Assembly (NCBI RefSeq): GCF_016901855.1
Contig: NZ_JACJKY010000003.1
Location: 107,799 to 171,798 of the forward strand
DNA length: 64,000 nt
Origin: Merdimmobilis hominis
GTDB taxonomy: Bacteria; Bacillota; Clostridia; Oscillospirales; Ruminococcaceae
Reading direction: 5' to 3'
A program made the translations under genes and the position numbers. A model generated the notes under the pieces. That model worked only from the letters and a program-made list of their open reading frames with translations, ran no database searches and was not told the origin of the DNA. Of the stretch, positions 1-9,317 are shown one piece after another; within the stretch, counting starts at the first letter, position 1; every line of letters begins with the position of its first letter.

Positions 1-1807
1 GTGCACGTACTGCACCGCCACACGGCACGCAATCGGTGGTACTGTTTCGAATGGTAGGAATAAATGTCTGTACCAAAGAAGCCAAAGCGGTGTCTGTGCT
101 CACCAACGCATCGAAAACGCCAACATTTTCCATCAATCGTGCTGCATCACCGGGCATCATTTCTCCAACATAGCCGCCCGCCGCAATCTGTCCGATCACA
201 TATTCAAAAAGATTTGCATGAGAATCCTGAATATGACCGCCATACACAGCTCCTGCATATCCGCCTGCCATGCCATGCATCGTATGGCTCTGCGGCATGA
301 CCGCACTCGCTAAAACGGAATATCCCCCGGCACTGCCTGTCACATCAGAATGTTCGATCGTTGTTACAACGACCGATAACACATCCAGCACATTCGACAG
401 CTGTATGCTGCTGCCAAGTACTTTCAGTCCGCCGCCGACCGATGCCGCGCTTCCGATATTCATATTTCCAACAAATCCGCCTGCATACCGGCCGCCGGTG
501 ACAGCATATGTGCTCTGTGTGCTGTCAAAATAACTGGGCGCCTCCACTGCTTCAAGATCGTCGGGCGGTGTTACAGTTGTATGTTTTAAACTCTGCACAT
601 CACAATACGAAATCTGTGCACCGCTCGCATAGCCGACGAATCCGCCCGCACTGCCGGAAGCAATATCTATTTCATCAAATTTTTTGGCGACAACGGTGAA
701 TCCGTTGTCGGATTTAACGCCTGCATACTGTACATACGGCACATATGCCTCAACAAGAGCGAGCAGATCAGAAAGATTAATATTGAGCCCGTCAATTCCG
801 CCCAGAATGGAAATGCCGCCGCCGGCATCTGCCAATGCACCGGAAGAAATGATTCCTGCAAATCCGCCGCCGTATGTCTGCCCGTTGACATGATCAATAT
901 TATATACTGCATACCAGTCAGATTCTCCGCGCACAGCGTTATTGACCTTTCCGCTCTGCATTTCTCCCGCAAATCCGCCTGCTACCTGCGCCTCAGTGTA
1001 TCCGCCGTCGATAAAACGAACCGTACAGTCCGTATAAGACGGAATGAGGTATGTGACAGTTCCAAGCAACTGATTTAGTTGTATCAGCTTCAGAATATTA
1101 TCTTCTTCAGCCACTTCAGCCAAACCGCCCGTTTGGGATGTGCCGACATATCCACCCGCAAATCCATCCCAAAGCGGTGCTGTAACAGAGTTTAATTGAC
1201 TGACATGCGAACGTGTAATCTGTGTGCTGTTGCTCTTGCCGATAAATCCGCCTGCAGCAAAATCCGTCACATCGCTCGTATTATTCGATGCATTTGCTGA
1301 AACCCTCAGGCCGGTTTGAATACCGGTTACATGACAATCAGAAATCTGAACGCGCACACCTTCCGCAACGGATAAGAGGTTTTTGAGTTCCAGCAGCTCA
1401 ATGCCGAGCAAGCCAAGCTTTAATCCGTTGCTGCCTGCCAAATCACCCGGTCCCGCGCATCCGACAAATCCGCCTGCACGGTTGTTTGCCGCTACCGAAG
1501 AAATCTCAGAAAGCACAACATTCGAAGCGGTTCCGCCTGTTGCAAGTCCGATTGCACCGCCGGCATAATCACCGACCGCCGTCACATGATATCCGCCGGA
1601 ACATCCTGTTACCTCCGTATTGGACAAGGTGAATCCAAGGAAATTTCCGACACCAAGTGTTCCGTTGAGCAGTCCTGTCACACTTGCAGTTCCCAGGCTG
1701 CCTGCAATACCGCCGGCATAATCGCCGACCGCCGTCACAGTCGAAAGACCATGCAATTCATTATTCCGCTGTGCAATTGTTCCTACAGGAGGAATAGAAG
1801 TATGGCC
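1..1807 (-). pseudogene. 5'-truncated Gly-rich repeat surface protein (GLUG-like), runs off the left edge
   Basis: One minus-strand frame is open from a TGA at 1808-1810 to base 1, about 602 codons, with no plausible start near its upstream end. The product is built of loosely repeated units with phrases such as AGGFVG, AGGYAG, AGGFAG and TAVGDYAGG, alternating with short Ser/Thr/Asp-rich stretches. This resembles the GLUG-type repeats of large secreted or wall-bound Firmicutes proteins; that family link is from memory. No signal peptide or anchor is visible because both ends are missing. The frame is lost just where the mobile element's non-coding border begins, so I infer that the gene was cut by insertion or a rearrangement. 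Its base composition is lower in GC than the ICE to its right. Confidence 0.65.
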
Positions 1808-1810
1808 TCA

Positions 1811-2236
1811 AAGCCGCTCGTCGCGCGCCCCAGTTCTCCAAGAGATAACAGGCCCGACAAACCAATTCAAAAAAGCTCAAAAAGCCCGGAACCATGCGGT
1901 TTTTCGGGCTTTTTCCTTTCCAAAAAGTCTGTTGTCCTTTGTCCGATTTTGGAAGGATTTGACCTTGCCTGACCCGGTTTTTCTTGATTAATAATGGGGC
2001 AACAGGCCCTTTTTGACCCCGTTATGATTAAAAAATGGGGCAACTGCGAGCCGAAATCGGGGTGTTTTAGAGGGTATTTTCCCCTTCATTTTTTCGATTC
2101 CATGACAGCCTTTGTGAACGGTTTTTCTTTTGAAGGGGATGTCCTGATTTGTCAGGATTTGACCAAACCGAATCCAGTTTATCTTGTTCTTCTGAGTTGC
2201 CGCTGTTACGTTTCAAGTGGATGAACTCTCGCACAT
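1811..2236. other. Gene-free left border of ICE-1
   Basis: No convincing gene. A strong inverted repeat lies at 1879-1914. Two copies of AATGGGGCAAC occur at 1993-2003 and 2034-2044, the same word that forms the arms of the palindrome in parB. A 76-codon open frame at 1994-2224 has no ribosome binding site and an unremarkable composition, so I do not call it. The exact element end was not found. Confidence 0.5.
1879..1914. terminator. Bidirectional intrinsic terminator
   Basis: Arms AAAAAGCCCG (1879-1888) and CGGGCTTTTT (1905-1914) are perfect complements, with a further AACC/GGTT pairing inside. A/T runs on both sides allow termination in both directions. It separates the truncated surface gene from ICE-1. 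Confidence 0.75.
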
Positions 2237-2266
2237 TTGCGGCGTAGCGTTCCTTCCATATATACT
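2237..2266 (+). promoter_or_regulatory. Sigma-A type promoter for the ICE-1 left operon
   Basis: TTGCGG at 2237-2242 and TATACT at 2261-2266 are separated by 18 bp. They sit 24 bp upstream of the ATG at 2291, which has a good AAAGGAGG ribosome site. The bases CGCACATTTGC just upstream recur before another promoter near 22718, suggesting a duplicated control region. Confidence 0.55.
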
Positions 2267-2290
2267 GAAAGCGTAAAGGAGGAACGCCCT

Positions 2291-2455
2291 ATGAAAAAAC
2301 GGAAATTCAAGATATACCTCACCCCCGCCGAGAACAGTATTGTGATTCAGAGCCTTAATCACCTGCGCAATACTATGCTCCGTGAAAATCGGGACACCGG
2401 CTGCCTGGATGAACTTCTGCTCAAAGCCATGTGCGCCCCGGTGAAGAAGATGTAA
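2291..2455 (+). CDS. Small conserved ICE protein, paralog of the gene at 31530
   Basis: A 54-aa basic protein with no named domain that I recognise. The ATG at 2291 is chosen because AAAGGAGG lies directly upstream and a promoter is at 2237-2266. It aligns over its whole length with the 65-aa product at 31530-31727: both have the pattern LT..E..I.I..LN.LRN.ML.E.RD.G followed by LLLK and an Ala-Pro near the C terminus. The two copies sit upstream of parA and of the coupling-protein gene respectively. Function is unknown; its size and charge would fit a small DNA- or protein-binding factor, but this is only a guess. Confidence 0.7.
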   Translation: MKKRKFKIYLTPAENSIVIQSLNHLRNTMLRENRDTGCLDELLLKAMCAPVKKM

Positions 2456-2477
2456 AATTACATATCGCAGCTTAATG

Positions 2478-2516
2478 AGCCGCTTATTCTTTTCAGAAAG
2501 AGTAAGCGGCTTTTTT
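2478..2516 (+). terminator. Intrinsic terminator before parA
   Basis: An inverted repeat with arms starting AGCCGCTTATTCT (2478) and ending AGAGTAAGCGGCT (2511) is followed by TTTTTT. It would end the transcript of the small gene at 2291 and separate it from parA. Confidence 0.75.
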
Positions 2517-2593
2517 CATGTCCATCTTTCAGACTCCCCATACATAGCCGTCCGTCTTGCCAACGGGCGGCTAAATCTACGAAGAAGGAGGAC

Positions 2594-3448
2594 ATGAAAA
2601 TGCCGGAACAGAGAAGCCGCCCGAAGGAAGGCCGTGTCATCGCATTGGCCAACCAGAAAGGCGGCACAGGCAAAACCACCACGACGGTGAATCTGGGCAT
2701 TGGTTTAGCCCGTCTGGGGAAAAAGGTGCTGCTCATTGACGCAGACCCCCAGGGCGACCTCACCACCTGCCTGGGCTGGCAAGACCAGGACAGCCTGCCC
2801 ACCACCCTGGCCACGGTCATGGAAAAAGTGATCCGGGATGAGCCATTCACCACAGATGAGGGCATTTTGCACCACATCGAGGGTGTAGACCTTATGCCCG
2901 CCAACATTGAGCTGTCCGCGCTGGAAATGAGCCTGGTCACCGCCATGAGCCGGGAGTTTACGCTGAGAACCTATGTCAATGAGGTCAAGAAGCACTATGA
3001 TGTGGTTCTCATTGATTGTATGCCGTCCCTGGGCATGATTACGATAAACGCCCTGGCTGCGGCGGACAGCGTGATTATCCCGGTGCAGGCCCATTATCTT
3101 CCCGCCAAGGGCATGACCCAGCTTATGAAAACCATCAATAAAGTGAAGCGGCAGATCAACCCGGCTCTGAAGGTGGACGGGGTGCTGCTCACTCTGGTGG
3201 ATGGGCGCACAAACCTTGCCAGACAGACAGCGGATACACTGCGGCAGAGTTACGGGAGCGTGTTGAAAATTTATCGTTCCGAGATTCCCGTAGCCATCAA
3301 AGCCGCAGAGATCAGCGCCGCAGGCAAGAGTATTTACGCCTACGACAAGGGAAGCAAGGTGGCCCAGGCTTACGCGGATTTTTCAAAGGAGGTGCTGGCG
3401 GATGGCGAAAAGCAGCGGGCTAAACTTCCAGCTTCCCTCAGTCGATGA
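2594..3448 (+). CDS. parA: ParA-family partition ATPase (Soj-like)
   Basis: A 284-aa member of the ParA/MinD Walker ATPase family. The deviant Walker A motif KGGTGKTT lies near residues 21-28, the switch/Walker A' segment VLLIDADPQG near 45-54, and the Walker B region VLIDCMPSLG near 138-147. ParA ATPases work with ParB bound to parS to keep an extrachromosomal circular form in daughter cells, and can also help ICE maintenance. The start has AAGGAGG about 6 bp upstream. The gene overlaps parB by 47 bp, so the two are translationally linked. It heads the ICE-1 cluster, as in Tn1549-type elements. Confidence 0.93.
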   Translation: MKMPEQRSRPKEGRVIALANQKGGTGKTTTTVNLGIGLARLGKKVLLIDADPQGDLTTCLGWQDQDSLPTTLATVMEKVIRDEPFTTDEGILHHIEGVDLMPANIELSALEMSLVTAMSREFTLRTYVNEVKKHYDVVLIDCMPSLGMITINALAAADSVIIPVQAHYLPAKGMTQLMKTINKVKRQINPALKVDGVLLTLVDGRTNLARQTADTLRQSYGSVLKIYRSEIPVAIKAAEISAAGKSIYAYDKGSKVAQAYADFSKEVLADGEKQRAKLPASLSR

Positions 3449-4376
3449 TTTGTTTTCCACGGAGGAAGAACGGGCCGAGGCACGGCTTGAAAAGGTTGTC
3501 AATCTTTCGCCCTCGGAAATCAGCGACTTCCCGAATCACCCGTTTAAGGTTCGCATGGACGCAGCCATGCAGGAAATGACGGAAAGCGTGAAGCAGTACG
3601 GCGTATTAGTCCCTGCCCTGGTGCGCCCCAAACGGTCGGGCGGCTATGAAATGGTGGCCGGACACCGCAGGAAAAAGGCGGCGGATTTAGCGGGGCTTGA
3701 GGAAATCCCCTGTATTGTGAGGCAGCTCACCGATGATGAAGCCACGATTATCATGGTGGACTCCAACCTGCAGCGGGAGCAGATTTTACCATCGGAAAAG
3801 GCGTTTGCCTACAAAATGAAGCTGGACGCTATGAAAAGGCAGGCTGGGCGGCCACCAAAAGAAAATGGTGCAACAGTGTTGCCCCATTTTTCCGGGAAGA
3901 AAAGTCGGGAAATACTTGCGGAACAATCTGGCGAGAGCCATGAGCAGATACGCAAATATATCCGCCTTACCCACCTCATCCCGGAAATTCTGGAACTGGT
4001 AGATAACTCGGTTCTCAAAGACCAGGAAATGCTCCAGATTGCCATGCGCCCAGCGGTGGAGCTGTCTTACTTGCGAAAAGAAGAACAGGCGGACTTGTTC
4101 GCTATCATGGACGAGATGGACTGCACCCCGTCCCATGCCCAGGCTATCAAAATGCGCCAGATGTCCGAAGCCAAGACCGGCGAGGAACGGCTGGCCAAAG
4201 ACGCCCTTGTTTCCATTATGAAGGAGGAAAAGCCCAATCAAAAAGAACAGTTCAAGATCCCAAAGGAAAAAATCAGCCGGTTTTTTGCGCCGGGGACGCC
4301 CACGCAGAAGATCGAGGACACCATTGTTAAGGCGCTGGAACTCTACCGAAAGCGCCAGCGCAGTTTAGAAAGATAA
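3402..4376 (+). CDS. parB: ParB-family partition protein (Spo0J/Noc-like)
   Basis: A 324-aa ParB/RepB/Spo0J protein. The N-terminal CTP-binding ParB domain includes LVPALVRP and VAGHRRKKAA (about residues 68-95), the usual GHRR signature. The central helix-turn-helix region follows (about 165-215), with a basic C-terminal end. It binds parS and stimulates the ParA ATPase. The start is inside the end of parA. The coding sequence itself holds a near-perfect 29-bp palindrome at 3862-3890 that could be the cognate parS. The C terminus is Lys/Arg-rich, unlike the leucine-zipper ends of chromosomal Spo0J, so dimerisation may differ. Confidence 0.9.
   Translation: MAKSSGLNFQLPSVDDLFSTEEERAEARLEKVVNLSPSEISDFPNHPFKVRMDAAMQEMTESVKQYGVLVPALVRPKRSGGYEMVAGHRRKKAADLAGLEEIPCIVRQLTDDEATIIMVDSNLQREQILPSEKAFAYKMKLDAMKRQAGRPPKENGATVLPHFSGKKSREILAEQSGESHEQIRKYIRLTHLIPEILELVDNSVLKDQEMLQIAMRPAVELSYLRKEEQADLFAIMDEMDCTPSHAQAIKMRQMSEAKTGEERLAKDALVSIMKEEKPNQKEQFKIPKEKISRFFAPGTPTQKIEDTIVKALELYRKRQRSLER
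3862..3890. promoter_or_regulatory. Candidate parS palindrome inside parB
   Basis: Arms AAAATGGTGCAACA (3862-3875) and TGTTGCCCCATTTT (3877-3890) are inverted with one mismatch and a single central base. The half-site AATGGGGCAAC recurs at 1993-2003 and 2034-2044 in the non-coding left border. Repetition outside the gene suggests a protein-binding site, not a codon accident. Confidence 0.5.
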
Positions 4377-4654
4377 CCCACTACCAAGGGAGCAGTGCGC
4401 CCATTTGCAGGGAACTGGCGTTTTCGCTGTTCCCCCTCTCCACACCTCACCCCCTCGTACAACCTAAACAGCCTAAAAAAGAAGATATTTGGGGAGGCTG
4501 ATTCTTTCAGGAATCCACAGGTTTGCAGACAGAACGGATAAGGTGGAGAACGATTGGCGCGCCTCTCTTTTTTAGAACGTAAACAGAATCCAGCCGCAAG
4601 CAGCACATCCAGAGCGATGTGCTTTTTTTGCGGCCATTTCAAGGAGGTAACACG
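4377..4654 (+). terminator. parB-adhesin intergenic region with terminator hairpin at 4594-4633
   Basis: No gene seen. Around 4408-4434 an imperfect hairpin pairs GGGAAC with GTTCCC. At 4602-4623 arms AGCACATC and GATGTGCT are followed by seven T; outer bases CCGCAA (4594) and TTGCGG (4628) extend the stem. The U-tract ends only about 12 bp before the adhesin ribosome site, so readthrough must be allowed or a promoter must lie very close. Confidence 0.6.
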
Positions 4655-7600
4655 ATGAAAGCATTGAGAAAGCCTCTGTCCCTGTTCATGGCCCTGCTCA
4701 TGTGCCTGGGCGTGTTCGTAGGGACAGGAACCACGGCTTTTGCCGCAGGCGAAACCATGACGACGTATATGATCGACCTGCCCCGTGCCAATGACCCCAA
4801 CAAGGCCGGCTGGGGCCATCCCGCCCTGAATTTCCTGGGCGGCTGGTCCACCGGAGAGAACGACAGCTTTTCCGTCCACACCCAGGACGCATTCAATGGC
4901 AGGGCCATCTACTGTATTGAGCCGGGCGTCGGTGTGAATACCGGCGACCAGTACACCGGGCGCGGTGAGGATTTCTGGGATAACTACCCGTCCAACTTAA
5001 ACCCCACCATCCCGCCGGATACCATCAAGGAATATATCGGGCGGATCATGACCTATGGCTGGCAGGGCAACGCCAGCACTTCATGGATGAGCGGGGACCC
5101 GGAGGACGCCAGCAAGATCGCGGGATATATCGCTACCCAGCTTCTTGTTTGGGAAACTGTCGTGGGTGAGCGCGACAGCCAGTTTAACCATGTGGACGCC
5201 AATGCTCAGGGCAAAAACAACGTGACGGAATATATCAGCGCCGATCATCCCCTATACAGCGAGATTTTCAACCAGTATTCCGCCATTGAGAGCGCGGTCA
5301 AGCGCCACACTATGCTTCCCAGCTTTTTCAGCAGCACCGCCGACGCCGGGGCCTATGAGCTGAAATGGGACGGCCAGCAGTATTCCCTCACTCTCACGGA
5401 TACCAACGGTGTGCTGAGTGACTACACCTTCTCCAGCAGCACCACCGGGCTGAATTTCTCCGTGGACGGCAATCAGCTCACCATCACTTCCGCCCAGGCC
5501 ATCAAAGGTTCTGTAACGGTGAAAGCAGAGAAAATCTCTGCCCAGCGCAGCGGCGTTGTGGTTTGGACGGATGGCATTACCGGCGGCGGCAAGCAGGACT
5601 TTGCCACCTATGGGGAAACCGTGTCCGATTCTATGGTGGGCTATCTGAACCTAGAAGTGAAAACCGGCAATATGAAGCTGATTAAGACTTCCGAGGACGG
5701 ACAGGTAGCCGGGATCAACTTCACTATCACCGGCGAGGGGTACAGCGCCACCAAGACCACCAATGAGGCGGGCGAGATCGACATCTCCGACCTCAACCCC
5801 GGCGTTTATACCGTAACCGAGCAGTCGATTGATAAGTATGAACCCCAGGAAACCCAGCGCGTGACCATCGTCAGCGGCCAGACTGCTACCGTGAATTTCA
5901 ACAACAAGCTGAAGCGTGGCAGCCTGGAAGTGACGAAAACCAGCGAAGACGGGCTGGTGGAGGGTATGACCTTCCACTTGTACGGCACATCCCTCTCCGG
6001 GCAGCCGGTGGATGAGTATGCTGTGACGGATTCCAGCGGTGTGGCGCGCTTTGAAAACGTGCTCATCGGCACAGGCTATGTATTGGAGGAGGTGGATACC
6101 CCCATCCGTTATGTGGTGCCGGATTCCCAGACAGCCACCATCGAGTGGAATGAAGTTACCCACAAGAGCGTGAACAACGTGCTGAAGAAATTCCGCGTCA
6201 CCGTCACCAAGAGCGATGTGGAAACGGGTGCGCCCCAGGGCGACGGTTCCCTGGCCGGCGCTGTGTATGGGTTGTATAAGGGAGATACTCTCATCGACAG
6301 CTTCACCACGGACGAGAACGGCCAGTTCACCACCGGATATTACGTCTGCGATTCGGACTGGACAATCCGTGAAATCAGCCCCAGCGAGGGCTACCTGCTG
6401 GATTCCACCATCCACAAGGTGGGTGCGGAGCCAGAGCTGTATGAGATTGAGCTGAACGATACCGCCAACGACGTGACGGAGCAGATCATCAAGGGCGACA
6501 TCGCCATCATCAAGCACACCGATGACGGGGAAACCCAGATCGAAACCCCGGAATCTGGCGCGGAGTTCCAGGTGTTTTTGAAATCAGCCGGCAGCTATGA
6601 AAATGCCAAGGAATCCGAGCGCGATGTTCTCGTCTGCGATGAGAACGGCTTTGCACAGTCGAAAAAGCTGCCCTACGGCACCTATATCGTCCGCCAGACC
6701 AAGGGCTGGGAAGGCCGCGAGCTGATGGACGATTTTGAAGTGTATATCGCTCAGGACGGGCAGACCTACCGCTACCTTATCAACAACGCCAATTTTGAGA
6801 GCTTCATCAAGGTGGTCAAGGTGGACGCGGAAACCGGCGTCACCATCCCCTATGCGGGGGCCGGGTTCCAGATTTACCGCCCGGATGGCAGCAAGGTGGA
6901 AATGACCTTCACCTATCCGACGCCCACCACCATTGATACGTTCTACACCAATTCCGAGGGCTACCTTGTCACCCCGGAAAAGCTGGAGTACGGCTCCGGG
7001 TACTCTCTGGTTGAGGTACAGGCCCCCTACGGCTATGTGCTGGACAGTACCCCGGTTTACTTTGATGTGACTGAGGACAATTCCAGCGAGGAAGGCGGCG
7101 TGACGGTGATCGAAGTCACTAAGCCCAACATGGCCCAGAAAGGAATCATCAAAGTCAGCAAAACCGGCGAGGTGTTCTCCTCCGTGGTAGAAAGCGAGGG
7201 CGTTTACCAGCCGGTGTACGAGGTGCAGGGCCTGCCCGGCGCGGTGTTTGAAATTACTGCCCTGGAGGACATCTACACCCTGGACGGCACCCTGCGCTAT
7301 TCTGCGGGCGAGGTAGTGGACACCATCACCACCGGCGAGGACGGAACGGCCCAGAGCCAGCCCCTCTACCTGGGCAAATTCCAGGTGAAAGAAATTCAAT
7401 TCCCCCACGGCATGGTGGATACCGGCGAGAACATCACCAACGTGGAGCTGGTGTACGCAGGCCAGGAGGTGGAAGTCACCGAAACCTCTGCCAGCTTCTA
7501 CAATCAGCGCCAGAAAGCCCTTGTGACGCTTGACAAGGTGCTGGAGCAGGATGAAACATTTGGGATTGGCATGAATGGCGAAATTTCCGCCGTGACCTTC

Positions 7601-8884
7601 GGCCTCTATGCACAGGAGGACATCACCGCAGCGGATGGTTCCGTGATCCCGGCAGACGGGCTTCTGGAAATCGTTTCTGTGAATGAGAACGGCCAGGCCG
7701 TTTGCAGCACCGACCTGCCTTTCGGCAGCTTCTACCTGAAGGAGCTGTCCACTGACAGCCATTACCTGCTGAATGGCGAAACCTTCCCGTTCACCTTTGA
7801 GTACGGCGGGCCTTCCGTTGCCGTGGTAGAGATTTCCGCTAATGATGGCGAGGCTGTCACAAACGAGCTGATCCGCGGCGAAATCAAGGGCCTCAAAACC
7901 GATGAGAACGGCACGGGCCTGGGCGGGGCTGTAATCGGTCTGTTTAAGTCCGATGAAACCGAGTTTACCGCAGAAAATGCCTTGGCCACCGCCATCTCAG
8001 CGGAGGACGGCAGCTTCTCCTTCGCAGGCGTCCCCTACGGGAATTGGGCGCTGAAAGAGATGGAAAGCCCGGAAGGGTTCATCCTCTCCGATGAAGTGAT
8101 CCCCGTTACTGTGGAGGAAGATGGGCAGGTAGTGGAAATCTCCCTTGCCAATGAGCGCATTTACGGCGACCTGCGTTTGACGAAGGTGGATAAGGATTAT
8201 CCCAACAACAAGCTCACCGGTGCCGAGTTCGAGGTATACCGCGACACCAACGGCAACAAAGAGCTGGACGAGGGTGACGAGCTGCTGGGCAAGCTGGAGG
8301 AAACCAGCACCGGCATTTATGAGATGTCCCACATCCTCTACGGCGGCGTGTTCGTAAAGGAAACCAAAGCGCCGGAGGGCTTCCTGCTGGATGAAAACGC
8401 CTACTATGTGGAGATCAGCGAGAACGGCAAGATCTACGAGGTAGAGAACGAGGCCGGGATTGGCTTCACCAACATGGCCCAGACCGGTTCCCTGCGGATT
8501 GAAAAGACGTCCAGCGACGGCAAGGTGGAGGGCTTCTCCTTCCGCGTGACCGGAGCCAACGGTTATGAGCAGATTTTCACCACGGACGCGAACGGTGAAA
8601 TCTTTATCGAGGGCCTGCGCGTGGGCGATTACACCGTGTCCGAGGTGTCGGATGGGGCCAGCGCCAACTATGTGCTGCCTGCGGATAAGACGGTAACGAT
8701 TTTTGCGGATAAGACCACCGTGGCGGAAATGCACAACGAGCTGCGCGACACCCCGAAAACTGGCGATGACAGCAAGCCCTGGCTGTGGGCGGCTCTCATG
8801 GGCGTGTCCGCTATGGGCGCTGCCGCCCTGGGCGTTGCGGCCTATGTGGGCAAGCGCAAGAAGGGCAAAAACACCGTGAAATAA
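4655..8884 (+). CDS. LPXTG-like surface adhesin with thioester domain and Cna-B/SpaA repeats
   Basis: A 1409-aa wall-anchored protein. Residues 1-31 form a signal peptide ending AFAA. Next comes a thioester-domain-like region with YCIEPG (Cys near residue 87) and TQLLVWE (near 168); in this family Cys and Gln form a thioester that couples to host surfaces. About ten SpaA/Cna-B type domains follow, many starting GxLxxxKTSxDGxVxG, known for Lys-Asn isopeptide bonds. The C-terminal sorting signal is TPKTG, a hydrophobic helix and GKRKKGK. The ATG at 4655 has AAGGAGG. Sortase B at 41521 in the same element may anchor it. C. difficile CTn elements carry similar adhesins (from memory). Confidence 0.88.
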   Translation: MKALRKPLSLFMALLMCLGVFVGTGTTAFAAGETMTTYMIDLPRANDPNKAGWGHPALNFLGGWSTGENDSFSVHTQDAFNGRAIYCIEPGVGVNTGDQYTGRGEDFWDNYPSNLNPTIPPDTIKEYIGRIMTYGWQGNASTSWMSGDPEDASKIAGYIATQLLVWETVVGERDSQFNHVDANAQGKNNVTEYISADHPLYSEIFNQYSAIESAVKRHTMLPSFFSSTADAGAYELKWDGQQYSLTLTDTNGVLSDYTFSSSTTGLNFSVDGNQLTITSAQAIKGSVTVKAEKISAQRSGVVVWTDGITGGGKQDFATYGETVSDSMVGYLNLEVKTGNMKLIKTSEDGQVAGINFTITGEGYSATKTTNEAGEIDISDLNPGVYTVTEQSIDKYEPQETQRVTIVSGQTATVNFNNKLKRGSLEVTKTSEDGLVEGMTFHLYGTSLSGQPVDEYAVTDSSGVARFENVLIGTGYVLEEVDTPIRYVVPDSQTATIEWNEVTHKSVNNVLKKFRVTVTKSDVETGAPQGDGSLAGAVYGLYKGDTLIDSFTTDENGQFTTGYYVCDSDWTIREISPSEGYLLDSTIHKVGAEPELYEIELNDTANDVTEQIIKGDIAIIKHTDDGETQIETPESGAEFQVFLKSAGSYENAKESERDVLVCDENGFAQSKKLPYGTYIVRQTKGWEGRELMDDFEVYIAQDGQTYRYLINNANFESFIKVVKVDAETGVTIPYAGAGFQIYRPDGSKVEMTFTYPTPTTIDTFYTNSEGYLVTPEKLEYGSGYSLVEVQAPYGYVLDSTPVYFDVTEDNSSEEGGVTVIEVTKPNMAQKGIIKVSKTGEVFSSVVESEGVYQPVYEVQGLPGAVFEITALEDIYTLDGTLRYSAGEVVDTITTGEDGTAQSQPLYLGKFQVKEIQFPHGMVDTGENITNVELVYAGQEVEVTETSASFYNQRQKALVTLDKVLEQDETFGIGMNGEISAVTFGLYAQEDITAADGSVIPADGLLEIVSVNENGQAVCSTDLPFGSFYLKELSTDSHYLLNGETFPFTFEYGGPSVAVVEISANDGEAVTNELIRGEIKGLKTDENGTGLGGAVIGLFKSDETEFTAENALATAISAEDGSFSFAGVPYGNWALKEMESPEGFILSDEVIPVTVEEDGQVVEISLANERIYGDLRLTKVDKDYPNNKLTGAEFEVYRDTNGNKELDEGDELLGKLEETSTGIYEMSHILYGGVFVKETKAPEGFLLDENAYYVEISENGKIYEVENEAGIGFTNMAQTGSLRIEKTSSDGKVEGFSFRVTGANGYEQIFTTDANGEIFIEGLRVGDYTVSEVSDGASANYVLPADKTVTIFADKTTVAEMHNELRDTPKTGDDSKPWLWAALMGVSAMGAAALGVAAYVGKRKKGKNTVK

Positions 8885-8919
8885 CTGCGGCTTGATTCTG
8901 TGTTAGGAGGAATGATTTC

Positions 8920-9009
8920 ATGGAATTGAAAACGATCATTGCCATTGCGCTGGTGGTATTCATCATCGGCAGCCTGATTTTCCTGAAAGTCAGAAGCCGG
9001 AAGAAGTAA
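8920..9009 (+). CDS. Short single-pass membrane peptide (29 aa)
   Basis: ATG at 8920 with GGAGGAAT upstream opens a 29-codon frame: a short start, a hydrophobic helix with AIALVVFIIGSLIFL, and a basic end RSRKK. The layout is that of a small membrane peptide with its positive end inside. It lies between the adhesin and a terminator and so is probably co-transcribed with the adhesin. No family recognised; a role in membrane or sortase function would be speculation. Confidence 0.6.
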   Translation: MELKTIIAIALVVFIIGSLIFLKVRSRKK

Positions 9010-9016
9010 CCAGCCA

Positions 9017-9046
9017 GGGGGCGGCCATGCGGGGCCGCCCCTTTTA
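9017..9046 (+). terminator. Intrinsic terminator after the adhesin operon
   Basis: GGGGCGGCC pairs with GGCCGCCCC around a short loop and is followed by TTTT. The tail TTTTACATACCAAAA is shared with the terminator at 23120-23147, hinting that the two were copied from one another. Confidence 0.7.
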
Positions 9047-9074
9047 CATACCAAAAAAGAAAGGAGCTTTGCAG

Positions 9075-9317
9075 ATGAGAGAACGATTTGAACAACGGCT
9101 GTTCCGCATCTTTGCCCAGGCTGGTTACTCCCCGGTGCAGCTTCTCACCATCACTCCGGAGGAGATGGTGGAAATCCCCGGCATTACCGTTCCCAACATC
9201 CGGGCGGTGCTGTGCGTCCAGAACAAGGTGCTGGCAGACCGGAATAAAGTCCGCAGCGGCAGGCTGGTGGAGGAATTGCTGAAAGAAGCTGAAGAAAGCA
9301 GGTGTTGCCATGAATGA
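9075..9317 (+). CDS. Small conserved ICE protein with HhH-like segment
   Basis: An 80-aa protein. The ATG at 9075 is preferred over an upstream frame because AAAGGAG precedes it. The stretch MVEIPGITVPNIRAVLC (about residues 31-47) looks like a helix-hairpin-helix or RNA-polymerase alpha-CTD-like fold (hydrophobic-xx-PGI pattern); I see no catalytic residues. It overlaps the next gene by 8 bp and begins a run of tightly packed accessory genes leading to the giant helicase. DNA binding is a reasonable guess only. Confidence 0.6.
   Translation: MRERFEQRLFRIFAQAGYSPVQLLTITPEEMVEIPGITVPNIRAVLCVQNKVLADRNKVRSGRLVEELLKEAEESRCCHE

Noticed and set aside
1994..2224. 76-codon plus-strand open frame in the left border
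   Set aside because: No ribosome site, atypical composition, and it covers the repeated AATGGGGCAAC words; treated as non-coding.
4655..8884. Tandem DNA repeats in the adhesin gene as a possible CRISPR or VNTR
   Set aside because: The repetition is at protein level (Cna-B domains); the DNA copies are diverged and not regularly spaced short repeats.
9017..9057. Riboswitch between the adhesin operon and the gene at 9075
   Set aside because: Only a simple GC-rich terminator stem is present; no multi-helix aptamer-like conserved bases.
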